From an uncultured Clostridia bacterium (GTDB lineage Bacteria > Bacillota > Clostridia > TANB77 > CAG-508), in NCBI GenBank assembly GCA_944388605.1, contig CALXJJ010000012.1, positions 1 to 41,577 on the forward strand: a stretch of DNA of 41,577 nt, read 5' to 3'. The position numbers were made by a program, and so were the translations under genes. The notes under the pieces are model-generated. The model had not been told where the DNA came from. It searched no databases and saw only the letters and a program-made list of their open reading frames with translations. Numbering within the stretch: the first letter of the stretch is position 1; every line of letters begins with the position of its first letter. Shown here in pieces: positions 34,238 through 41,577 of this stretch.

Positions 34238-34251
34238 CCTATTGACTAAAA

Positions 34252-36060
34252 TTACATATTGAATATTGCTTCAAATTCATCTCCTGTAATCTTTTCTTTT
34301 TCTAATAACACACCAGCTACTGCATGAAGTTTATCAACATTAGAACTTAATATTTCTGTTGCTGCTTTATATGCACCATCTATTATTGATTTTACTTCTT
34401 CGTCTATGATTGCAGCTGTTTCCTCTGAATATTCTTTTGATTGAGCAAAATCTCTTCCTAAAAATACTTCTTCTTGGTTTTGCCCTAGTGTAATTGTTCC
34501 TATTCTTTCACTCATACCATATTTAGTAACCATATCTCTCGCTATTTTTGTAGCTCTTTCTATATCATTACTTGCGCCTGTTGAAATGTCATCTAATATT
34601 AATTTCTCTGCAGCTCTTCCACCTAATAAAGAAACAATATTTTCTAACATTTCTCCTCTTGCCATGAATGATTTATCCTCAGTAGGTCTATACATAGTAT
34701 ATCCACCTGCCATTCCTCTTGGCACAATTGATATTTCATGAACAGGATCTTGAGTTGGCAAAAATTTACTAACTACCGCATGACCTGCTTCATGATAAGC
34801 TACTAATTTCTTTTCTTTTTCACTTCTTACTTTTGTGCGTTTTTCAGGTCCCATTGTCACTTTTACCATTGCGTCTTCTATTTCTCTCATTCCTATTACT
34901 TTCAAATCTCTTCTTGCTGCAAGCAATGCTGCTTCATTTAAAACATTTTCTAAATCTGCTCCTGAAAATCCAGAAGTATTTTTTGCTATAGTTTTTAGAT
35001 CTACATCTTCTGATAAACGTTTTTTTCTTGCATGAACTTCTAATATTTGTTCTCTTGCTTTCACATCAGGGCTTGAAACTACTATTTGTCTATCAAATCT
35101 TCCTGGTCTTAATAATGCTTTATCTAATACATCTGGTCTATTTGTTGCAGCTAATACTATTACTCCTTCATTAGCAGCAAATCCATCCATTTCAACTAGT
35201 AATTGATTTAGCGTCTGTTCTCTTTCATCATGCCCTCCTCCTAATCCTGCACCTCTTTGTCTACCTACTGCATCTATTTCATCTATAAAGATTATACATG
35301 GTGCATGTTTTTTTGCTTCTTCAAATAAATCTCTTACTCTTGATGCCCCTACACCAACAAACATTTCTACAAAGTCTGAACCTGATATTATAAAAAATGG
35401 TACTCCTGCTTCACCTGCTACAGCTTTTGCAAGTAATGTTTTTCCTGTTCCTGGATGTCCAACTAACAATACTCCTTTTGGTATTCTAGCACCCATATCT
35501 GTAAATTTCTTAGGATTTTTTAAAAATTCTACAATTTCTTGTAATTCTTCTTTTTCTTCATCTACACCTGCTACATCATCAAAAGTTACTTTGTTTTTAT
35601 CTAAATTATTTATCATTCTGGCTTTACTTTTTCCAAATGTCATTGTTTTACTTCCACCTTGTGCACCTGTATTCATTAAGAAAAACCAGAATATAAAGAA
35701 TATTACTAAAATTCCAAATGGAGTAAGTAAGCTTAGTATTAGCATAAATATTGATGCAGATTTTTCTGTTACTTTTATTGTTCCTGCTTTCATTGGTTCT
35801 TCTACTAATTCCATAAAACTTCTTACATCTGGTATATTAACTTCTTTTTTAAAATTTTCATTTTTTAATACTACACTTGCTTTTGTTCCATCTGACTCTA
35901 ATTCTACTTCTTTAACTTCTCCTGCTTCTATTTTTGAAACTAATTCTGAATATGCCAGCTGGCTATTACTGTTATCCAATATGGATGCAATAAGTGCAAT
36001 AGCAATAATGATTATAATAGCCCACACAGCAAATGTTTTTAAACCTTTATTACTTTTCAA
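34252..36060 (-). CDS. ftsH: ATP-dependent zinc metalloprotease FtsH
   Basis: 602 residues from TTG 36060 (RBS GAGG, about 8 nt). Two membrane helices (about 8-27 and 104-129) flank a small extracytoplasmic domain. The AAA module has Walker A GHPGTGKT (201-208), the pore motif [10 protein letters not shown], Walker [10 protein letters not shown] (near 257-264) and the second region of homology ending RPGRFDR. The protease domain has HEAGH (423-427) and the downstream acidic zinc ligand near [10 protein letters not shown]. It degrades misfolded membrane proteins and regulators. It follows tilS, as in many Bacillota. Confidence 0.97.
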   Translation of the reverse strand: MKSNKGLKTFAVWAIIIIIAIALIASILDNSNSQLAYSELVSKIEAGEVKEVELESDGTKASVVLKNENFKKEVNIPDVRSFMELVEEPMKAGTIKVTEKSASIFMLILSLLTPFGILVIFFIFWFFLMNTGAQGGSKTMTFGKSKARMINNLDKNKVTFDDVAGVDEEKEELQEIVEFLKNPKKFTDMGARIPKGVLLVGHPGTGKTLLAKAVAGEAGVPFFIISGSDFVEMFVGVGASRVRDLFEEAKKHAPCIIFIDEIDAVGRQRGAGLGGGHDEREQTLNQLLVEMDGFAANEGVIVLAATNRPDVLDKALLRPGRFDRQIVVSSPDVKAREQILEVHARKKRLSEDVDLKTIAKNTSGFSGADLENVLNEAALLAARRDLKVIGMREIEDAMVKVTMGPEKRTKVRSEKEKKLVAYHEAGHAVVSKFLPTQDPVHEISIVPRGMAGGYTMYRPTEDKSFMARGEMLENIVSLLGGRAAEKLILDDISTGASNDIERATKIARDMVTKYGMSERIGTITLGQNQEEVFLGRDFAQSKEYSEETAAIIDEEVKSIIDGAYKAATEILSSNVDKLHAVAGVLLEKEKITGDEFEAIFNM

Positions 36061-36194
36061 TATAAAAACCTCACATTCTTAAAATATAAACTAGCTATAT
36101 TGCAATATAACACATCAAACTAGATTTGGCAAGTATTTTTTTTAAAGTTTTTATTGTATAAATATATTGTTTTATCTAATTATTTACGGATTCT

Positions 36195-37187
36195 TTAATT
36201 TACACTCTCCAAAAAAATTTTTCCATGATTTATTTCTATTTTTATACTTTTATTTGGCTTCAATTGCTTATTTCCGATATTATTCGCACATAATTTAATA
36301 ATATCATCTATATTTTTCTTTTCTATATTATTTATTGTTCCTATAAGTTCTATTATAGTATGTCTTAAAATCTCTGATTTTATTACTTTTTCTAATTTGT
36401 TGAATTTTTTTAAGTTTAGTATTATTATTTTTTTATTTTTTTCTTCTAAAACTTCAATATATGCTTCTTGTACATGTTTTTTTATGTATTGCATTTTCTC
36501 TTCTTCTATTAAAGAATATCTATTCAATGAATGTACAATTCCCGGATTGAAATTTTTTTCTATATATGGTATTAATAAGTTTCTAATCTTATTCCTTGTA
36601 TATATATTTTCATTATTAGATTGATCCGTCTTTGGCGACAAATTCATTTCATTACAATATTCTTCTATCTCTTCCCTTGTAATTTCTATTAATGGTCTTA
36701 TATATATGCCTTCTCTCATTGGAGCAATCCCTTTTAGTGATCCGCTTCCTCTTATTAAATGCATAAGTATTGTCTCAGCATTATCATTAGCTTGATGTGC
36801 TAACGCTATTTTATTTGCATTAGTCTTTTTCCTTATCTCATCAAAAAAATTATATCTTGCCATTCTTCCCGCTTCTTCTAATCCTATTTTTTCCTTCTGT
36901 GCCATTCTATTTATATCTATCTTCTCTGCAAAAAAACTAATATTTCTTTTTTTACAGTTTTCTTTAACAAATTCTTCTTCAATATCGGCTTCTTTTCTTA
37001 GCATATGATTTATATGTGCTACTATCAATTTTATTTCAAACTTATTTTTTAATTTGTCTAATATATCTAATAAAGTCATTGAATCTGGTCCTCCAGATAC
37101 CCCAATAATTATTATATCATTTTTTTGTATTAAATTATATTTGCTTATTGTCATTCCTACTTTTTCTTGTAACTCGTTTATTCTCAT
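36195..37187 (-). CDS. tilS: tRNA(Ile)-lysidine synthase
   Basis: 330 residues. The N-terminal PP-loop ATPase has SGGPDS (31-36), followed by VAHINHMLR and the family pattern ALAHQANDNAETILMHLIRG. It converts C34 of the CAU-anticodon tRNA-Ile to lysidine, so that AUA codons, very abundant in this AT-rich genome, are read as Ile. The C-terminal substrate-binding region is shorter than in the longest family members (about 460 residues). It follows dnaB by 27 bp. RBS AAAAAGGAATG precedes ATG 37187. Confidence 0.95.
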   Translation of the reverse strand: MRINELQEKVGMTISKYNLIQKNDIIIIGVSGGPDSMTLLDILDKLKNKFEIKLIVAHINHMLRKEADIEEEFVKENCKKRNISFFAEKIDINRMAQKEKIGLEEAGRMARYNFFDEIRKKTNANKIALAHQANDNAETILMHLIRGSGSLKGIAPMREGIYIRPLIEITREEIEEYCNEMNLSPKTDQSNNENIYTRNKIRNLLIPYIEKNFNPGIVHSLNRYSLIEEEKMQYIKKHVQEAYIEVLEEKNKKIIILNLKKFNKLEKVIKSEILRHTIIELIGTINNIEKKNIDDIIKLCANNIGNKQLKPNKSIKIEINHGKIFLESVN

Positions 37188-37214
37188 ATTTTATCATTCC
37201 TTTTTAGCACATTA

Positions 37215-38549
37215 TTATCCTTCTCTATATTTTTCAATATTTGCAAATTTTGTATAATTTCCTAACCAAGATAATTCAACTGTTCCTGTAGAACCAGATC
37301 TATGTTTTGCTATTATTACTTCTGCTATATTCTTTTTTTCACTATCTTCATTATAATAATCATCTCTATACAAAAACATTACAATATCAGCATCTTGTTC
37401 TATTGCCCCAGACTCTCTTAAATCTGCAAGCATTGGTCTATGGTCTGGTCTTTGTTCAGGTGCACGAGATAATTGTGAAAGAGCTATTACTGGTACATTT
37501 ATTTCCTTTGCTAAAATTTTCAATGATCTACTTATTTCTGAAATTTCTTGCTCACGACTTCCTACTCTTTTATTACTTCCTTGTATTAATTGTAAATAAT
37601 CAACTACTACAAGTCCTATATTTTTTTCTAATTTTAGTTTTCTACATTTTGCTCTTATTTCCATTATTGAAATTCCTGGAGTATCATCTATATATATTCC
37701 TGATTTAGAAAGCTCTCCTGATGCATTTGCAAGTTTTAACCAATCTTCATCCTCTATTTTTCCTGTTCTTACTTTATTGCTATCTACCATTGCTTCACTA
37801 CAAAGAATTCTATTTCCCATTTGTTCTTTTGACATTTCTAAACTAAATATTACAACTGGTGTGTTTCCTCTTACTGCTGCATTTGTAGCAATATTTAGTG
37901 CAAATGCTGATTTTCCCATTGCAGGTCTTGCAGCTACTAATATCAAATCTGAATTATGTAATCCTGCTGTTTTATAGTCTAAATCTATAAATCCTGTTGG
38001 AACTCCTGTTATATGCTGTTTTTGATTATATAATTGCTCTAATTCTGTAAAAGAATCTACTAATATATCTTTCATGCTACTATAACCTTTTTGGTCTCTT
38101 TTTTGCATTATATTAAATATTTTTCTTTCAGCTGAATCCATAATATTTTCAACATCTTCTGTAGGGTCATATCCTAACTTGATTATTTCATTTGCAGTAT
38201 TTATTAGATTCCTTAGTGTTGATTTCTCTTCAACTATTTTTATATATTTATCTATATTTGATGTTGTTGGTACTTTATCAGGTAATTCTACTAAATACTC
38301 TAATCCTCCTACTGATTCTAGTTTTCCCATAGATGATAATTCTGATTTCAAAGTTATTATGTCTATTGGTTCTCCTCTATCATATAAATTTAGTATAGCC
38401 CTATAAATTATTTTATTATCTTCTCTATAAAAGTCTTGTTCTTTTAATATTTCTATACTACTTATAACAGCTTCTTTATCTGTTAACATACTTCCTATTA
38501 CAGCTTGTTCTGCTTCTATATCATTTGGTGGTATTTTCCCTAATTCCAT
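37215..38549 (-). CDS. dnaB: Replicative DNA helicase DnaB
   Basis: 444 residues from ATG 38549 (RBS GGAGG, 5 nt; a start at 38561 would overlap the RBS). The N-terminal helical domain begins PPNDIEAEQAVIGSML. The RecA-like helicase domain has Walker A ARPAMGKS (207-214), Walker B LVVVDYLQLI and the C-terminal HRSGSTGTVEL. No intein is present. It unwinds DNA at the fork. The order rplI-dnaB matches many Bacillota (called dnaC in B. subtilis). Confidence 0.97.
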   Translation of the reverse strand: MELGKIPPNDIEAEQAVIGSMLTDKEAVISSIEILKEQDFYREDNKIIYRAILNLYDRGEPIDIITLKSELSSMGKLESVGGLEYLVELPDKVPTTSNIDKYIKIVEEKSTLRNLINTANEIIKLGYDPTEDVENIMDSAERKIFNIMQKRDQKGYSSMKDILVDSFTELEQLYNQKQHITGVPTGFIDLDYKTAGLHNSDLILVAARPAMGKSAFALNIATNAAVRGNTPVVIFSLEMSKEQMGNRILCSEAMVDSNKVRTGKIEDEDWLKLANASGELSKSGIYIDDTPGISIMEIRAKCRKLKLEKNIGLVVVDYLQLIQGSNKRVGSREQEISEISRSLKILAKEINVPVIALSQLSRAPEQRPDHRPMLADLRESGAIEQDADIVMFLYRDDYYNEDSEKKNIAEVIIAKHRSGSTGTVELSWLGNYTKFANIEKYREG

Positions 38550-38610
38550 TTTAGCCTCCATTTAAGTCATTTTTAGCTTATTAAATCATCTATTGATAAT
38601 AATATCTCCT

Positions 38611-39057
38611 TTATTCATTTATAACATTTACTTTTAATTTTCCTATAACACCTTCATATAGTTTTACCTCTACTTCTTTGTATCCTATTGTTTTTATTGG
38701 TTCTTCAATTATTATCTTCTTTTTATCTACTTTTATTTCACAGTTTTTCTCTAATGCTTCTGAAATATCCTTTGCTGTTACCCCTCCAAATATTTTCCCA
38801 TTTTCACCTGCTTTAACTGATATTTCTAATACCAATTTTTTCATTTTTTCTTTTATATTTATAGCATTATTTTTGTCTATATCTTTTTGCCTCTGTATAG
38901 ATTCTTGTTTTGATTTTAACTCTCCAAGAGTCTCTTTATTTGCTTCTATTGCTAAATTTCTAGGTAAAAGATAATTTCTTGCATATCCATCTGATGCATT
39001 TATTATTTGATTTTTCTTTCCTACTCCTTTTATATCCTCTAATAATATAACTTTCAT
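38611..39057 (-). CDS. rplI: 50S ribosomal protein L9
   Basis: 148 residues from ATG 39057, the standard L9 length; an in-frame start at 39084 would add nine unlikely residues. The N-terminal domain is [15 protein letters not shown] with the hallmark [16 protein letters not shown] long connecting helix and the C-terminal domain ([15 protein letters not shown]) follow. It lies between gdpP and dnaB, with 61 bp to dnaB. RBS AAAGGAATG is about 10 nt from the ATG. Confidence 0.97.
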   Translation of the reverse strand: MKVILLEDIKGVGKKNQIINASDGYARNYLLPRNLAIEANKETLGELKSKQESIQRQKDIDKNNAINIKEKMKKLVLEISVKAGENGKIFGGVTAKDISEALEKNCEIKVDKKKIIIEEPIKTIGYKEVEVKLYEGVIGKLKVNVINE

Positions 39058-39160
39058 AATAAATTTCATTCCTTTCTTTTGCAATATATATTTTATAATA
39101 AAATTACTTTTTTTTCAAGGTAATCATTAAATAACAATAACTAGTTTTTTATTTTAATAT

Positions 39161-39202
39161 ATTAGAAAATAATGATGTATTAAAACACCATTATTTTCTA
39201 AT
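39161..39202 (-). terminator. Long hairpin overlapping the gdpP stop codon
   Basis: ATTAGAAAATAATG...CATTATTTTCTAAT is a 14-bp perfect core extended by TG/CA pairs. No T tract follows on the minus strand, so it may only partly terminate or may stabilise the gdpP transcript upstream of rplI. Confidence 0.4.
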
Positions 39203-41213
39203 TTGATATTTCAAAAAAATATTCATTAATTCTATTTATTAATTCCTGTCTTACTTCATCTATATTCATACCTTCTACTTGTGCCCCTGCTAGTGTTATA
39301 TGTCCTCCACCACCAAGTTTTTCAAGTATTACTTGGACATTTATATCACCTATTGATCTTCCACTTATGCATATTTTTTCTCCCATTCTTCCTATTACAA
39401 ATGAAGCTGTAATATCACTTATTGTTAATAATTCATCTGCTGCTTTTGCACATATTAAGTTTGCATCTTTATCCTGCTTATCATAAACTGAAATCCCTAT
39501 TGTATCATTAACTATCTCTGTTTTTGCAATAATTTCTGATATTTTATGATATGTTTCTAAATCACTTTGAAACCATTTTTTTACTTTTATTATATCAACT
39601 CCGTATTTTCTTAAATATGCAGCTGCCTCAAAAGTTCTTACTCCTGTTTTAAAAGTAAAATTCTTTGTATCCACCATTATTCCTGCATAAAGAGCTTCTA
39701 CTTCTATGGTTGTTAACTCTATATTCTTATCTGAATATTCAATAAGTTCTGTAACTAATTCTGCTGCTGATGAAGCATATACTTCATGAAATACTAATGT
39801 TGCATTATCTATAAAGTCTGGACTCTTTCTATGATGATCTATTATAACTATTTTATTAGTCTTTTCTAATATTTCTGGTACTTCAATATAATTCTTTTTA
39901 TGTGTATCTACTATTATTAATAATGTATTTTCTCCAACTTTATTTAAGGCTGTATTTCTATCAATAAATATGTCCTTATATTCTGATAATTTATTTACTT
40001 CTTCCATAAATGCATCCAGACTTACGCTCGATTTACTATACACTATAAAAGCTTGTTTATTAAGAGTTTTTGCTAATCTATAAATTCCTAAGCTTGAGCC
40101 CATAGCATCTATATCTGCATTTGAATGTCCTATTATTATTACATCTGTTGACTCTTGTATTAATTCTTCTAATGCATTTGAAACAGTTCTTGCTCTTACC
40201 TTTGTTCTTTTTTCTAATTCTTCAGTTCTGCCTCCGAAAAATTGATATTTTCCAGCATCTCTTATAACTACTTGATCTCCACCTCTTCCTAATGCTATAT
40301 CTATTGCTGAATGTGCTGATTTATATTTATCATAATTATTTTCTCCTTCTGTTGATATTCCAATACTCAAAGTTGATTGCATTCTTACATCTTTTTTTAC
40401 TTGTTTTACTTCATCTAAGATACTAAATTTATTTTCTATCATTTTTTCTAAATATTTTTTCTCTATAAAACATGCAAAAGTATCTCTATCAGATTTTACA
40501 ACAACCCCTTCATATGCTTTTATCCATTCAAAGATCTCTTTTTCTACTTTTGCAACCATTTGTAATCTTTCTTCTACAGACAATCTTTGCATTATCTCTT
40601 CATAATTATCTATCATTATAATTCCAACACATATTTTTTCATCGTTATATTTTTGCACATAATTTATATATTCAGTTTCATCAATAAAATATAATATTGT
40701 CATATATTCACTTTGTTTTTTCTTTTCATTAACTTTAGACTTAACATATTCACCTATTATTCTATAAGTTTTATCTCCTATTTGTACATAATGATTTATA
40801 ACTCTTTCCTGTTTTGTTTCATTATTTTCTATTTTTAATTTTATTTCTTTTACTATATCATTTAAATAATTGTTAATATCTATATTAGCAAAAGTTGATA
40901 CAAATTTACCACTTTTCCATATAACACTTCCATCTGTTTCTATTATTATCAATGGAAATGGTGAATTTATTAAAGTACTCTTAGCTGCATTATCTACGCT
41001 TAAAGTTAACTCTTTTATATGATTTGAGATTTCGTCTTTTCTTTTATTATTAGTATATATGGCATATAATAAAATAATTATATATATTGCAATTGAAATT
41101 GGTATAGCTTTTGGTTTTAGTGTACATATTATTATAAGTAATACTGCTATAACAATCAAATATATCTTCGTTCTTGATACTATACCTTCAAATATATTTT
41201 TATTATTCGGCAT
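39198..41213 (-). CDS. gdpP: GdpP-type cyclic-di-AMP phosphodiesterase (DHH/DHHA1)
   Basis: 671 residues from ATG 41213, chosen because GGAGG lies 5 nt upstream; the ATG at 41225 precedes that RBS. Two membrane helices (about 16-54), a PAS-like region (about 80-185) and a degenerate GGDEF domain (about 190-320, with SDRDT where GGDEF is expected) come first. The DHH domain has HSNADIDA with His363, Asp367 and Asp369, then VDTHKK (Asp436) and IIDHHRK (Asp459). The C-terminal DHHA1 domain has GGGGH. All metal ligands are present. It hydrolyses c-di-AMP and so affects osmolyte uptake and wall homeostasis. The order gdpP-rplI-dnaB is classical. Confidence 0.96.
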   Translation of the reverse strand: MPNNKNIFEGIVSRTKIYLIVIAVLLIIICTLKPKAIPISIAIYIIILLYAIYTNNKRKDEISNHIKELTLSVDNAAKSTLINSPFPLIIIETDGSVIWKSGKFVSTFANIDINNYLNDIVKEIKLKIENNETKQERVINHYVQIGDKTYRIIGEYVKSKVNEKKKQSEYMTILYFIDETEYINYVQKYNDEKICVGIIMIDNYEEIMQRLSVEERLQMVAKVEKEIFEWIKAYEGVVVKSDRDTFACFIEKKYLEKMIENKFSILDEVKQVKKDVRMQSTLSIGISTEGENNYDKYKSAHSAIDIALGRGGDQVVIRDAGKYQFFGGRTEELEKRTKVRARTVSNALEELIQESTDVIIIGHSNADIDAMGSSLGIYRLAKTLNKQAFIVYSKSSVSLDAFMEEVNKLSEYKDIFIDRNTALNKVGENTLLIIVDTHKKNYIEVPEILEKTNKIVIIDHHRKSPDFIDNATLVFHEVYASSAAELVTELIEYSDKNIELTTIEVEALYAGIMVDTKNFTFKTGVRTFEAAAYLRKYGVDIIKVKKWFQSDLETYHKISEIIAKTEIVNDTIGISVYDKQDKDANLICAKAADELLTISDITASFVIGRMGEKICISGRSIGDINVQVILEKLGGGGHITLAGAQVEGMNIDEVRQELINRINEYFFEISN

Positions 41214-41383
41214 GCGAACCTCCATTCTAGCAATTTTATGCCTTCCTTTTGCCTCTTCCCTCTTTTACATATTATATAATATTTTACCTTGAAAGTATGT
41301 TTTTGTCAAGTTTACGTAAAATCAAATTAAAAAGCTTCAATGTTTCTAATTACTTTAACTTACTTTTCAACTTTCCATAAATT

Positions 41384-41446
41384 TGTGTGCAATGCTATAG
41401 CAAAGTAACTTCATATAATAAGAAAATATAACTTTCCTATTCAAGG
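41384..41446 (+). repeat. Dispersed intergenic hairpin element, subfamily B, degenerate copy 6
   Basis: TGTGTGCAATGCTATAGCAA aligns with the GTGTGCAGTCGTTAGAGCGT block of other copies, followed by AATAAGAAAATATAACTTTC with a decayed stem. It runs directly into the A copy. Nothing else is seen in 41293-41383. Confidence 0.55.
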
Positions 41447-41502
41447 ACAAATCTCGCTTTGCGAGAACTTTTCTCTACTTTTCTAACTTAACTATATATA
41501 TT
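41447..41502 (+). repeat. Dispersed intergenic hairpin element, subfamily A, copy 3 (interrupted)
   Basis: GGACAAATCTCGCTTTGCGA, then TTTTCTCTACTTTTCTAACT and ACTATATATATT, as in 19138-19195. Identity stops abruptly at about 41502, where the other copies continue TAAGTTC. Confidence 0.75.
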
Positions 41503-41577
41503 GTAAATGTCAAGAGTTTTTGTAGTTTTTTGGCAAAAAAATATGTAGGATTTTGGCAAAGGAATTTGGAGGGGGAA
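41503..41577. other. Unassigned sequence joined inside an A element at the right edge, possible mobile-element end
   Basis: After 41502 the sequence is GTAAATGTCAAGAGTTTTTG, then two TTTTGGCAAA-type words about 26 bp apart and a final GGAGGGGGAA. This is unlike the other A copies. It could be the terminus of an insertion sequence continuing outside the window. No ORF fits in the 75 bp. Confidence 0.3.

Noticed and set aside
3884-41502. The repeated intergenic elements as a CRISPR array or riboswitch family
   Set aside because: Copies are kilobases apart, not separated by short spacers, and no cas genes are seen. Copies occur in convergent and divergent gaps with fixed orientation, so a cis-regulatory leader role is unlikely.

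Overview
The window looks like chromosome of a very AT-rich, spore-former-type member of the Bacillota (Clostridia-like). The reasons are very low GC throughout, AGGAGG-type ribosome binding sites with frequent UUG/GUG starts, the block gdpP-rplI-dnaB-tilS-ftsH, an rpsU-yqeY neighbourhood, a YmfF/YmfH-type M16 peptidase pair, a Spo0E-family phosphatase and a SpoVD-like penicillin-binding protein with PASTA domains. Long thioester-domain/DUF11 surface proteins like the one at the left edge are common in uncultured gut Clostridia. No species can be named from the sequence alone.

Layout. (1) 1-3611, minus strand: N-terminal 1,200 residues of a giant secreted surface protein with a thioester domain and at least four tandem DUF11-like domains; its C-terminus lies outside the window. 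(2) 4080-4244: tRNA-Cys and tRNA-Gly. (3) 4365-18925, minus strand: a compact type IV secretion-like cluster. In order of transcription it has three VirB2/TrbC-like pilin proteins, a strong terminator, a new promoter, PrgI (VirB3-like), a membrane-anchored protein resembling a VirB4 N-terminal domain, the VirB4 ATPase, a VirB6-like channel protein (apparently split by a +1 frame offset), a three-domain peptidoglycan hydrolase (VirB1/CwlT role), two VirB8/TcpC-like proteins, an unrecognised soluble protein and a D-Ala-D-Ala carboxypeptidase. No relaxase, VirD4 coupling ATPase, integrase or transposase is present. (4) 19352-25771, mostly housekeeping on the minus strand: spo0E-like, an M16 peptidase pair, a GT-C-like membrane protein, yqeY, rpsU and a small membrane protein. 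(5) 26074-31357: a plus-strand TVP38 protein, a frameshifted minus-strand Asp-box membrane protein, and a plus-strand SpoVD-like PBP. (6) 31398-41213, minus strand: an SDR, a DEDDh exonuclease with dGTPase, then ftsH, tilS, dnaB, rplI and gdpP.

The most interesting system is the secretion cluster. It has the inner-membrane and wall-spanning core of a Gram-positive T4SS plus three pilin-like subunits, but nothing seen here for DNA processing, and it sits between tRNAs/dacF and ordinary housekeeping genes. That suggests a resident pilus or secretion machine rather than a mobile conjugative element; this is inference. A terminator and second promoter split it into a pilin unit and a machine unit. 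A perfect 15-bp inverted repeat encloses the dacF ribosome binding site and includes its start codon.

A second theme is a family of about ten related intergenic elements of roughly 75-175 bp. All lie in the same orientation and are built from two or three hairpins, the last usually carrying AATAGGAAA/TTTCCTATT arms. A third theme is three places (VirB6, the Asp-box protein, the PBP N-terminus) where an apparent protein is broken by the same kind of +1 offset. These may be sequence errors, decay, or unusual initiation or recoding.
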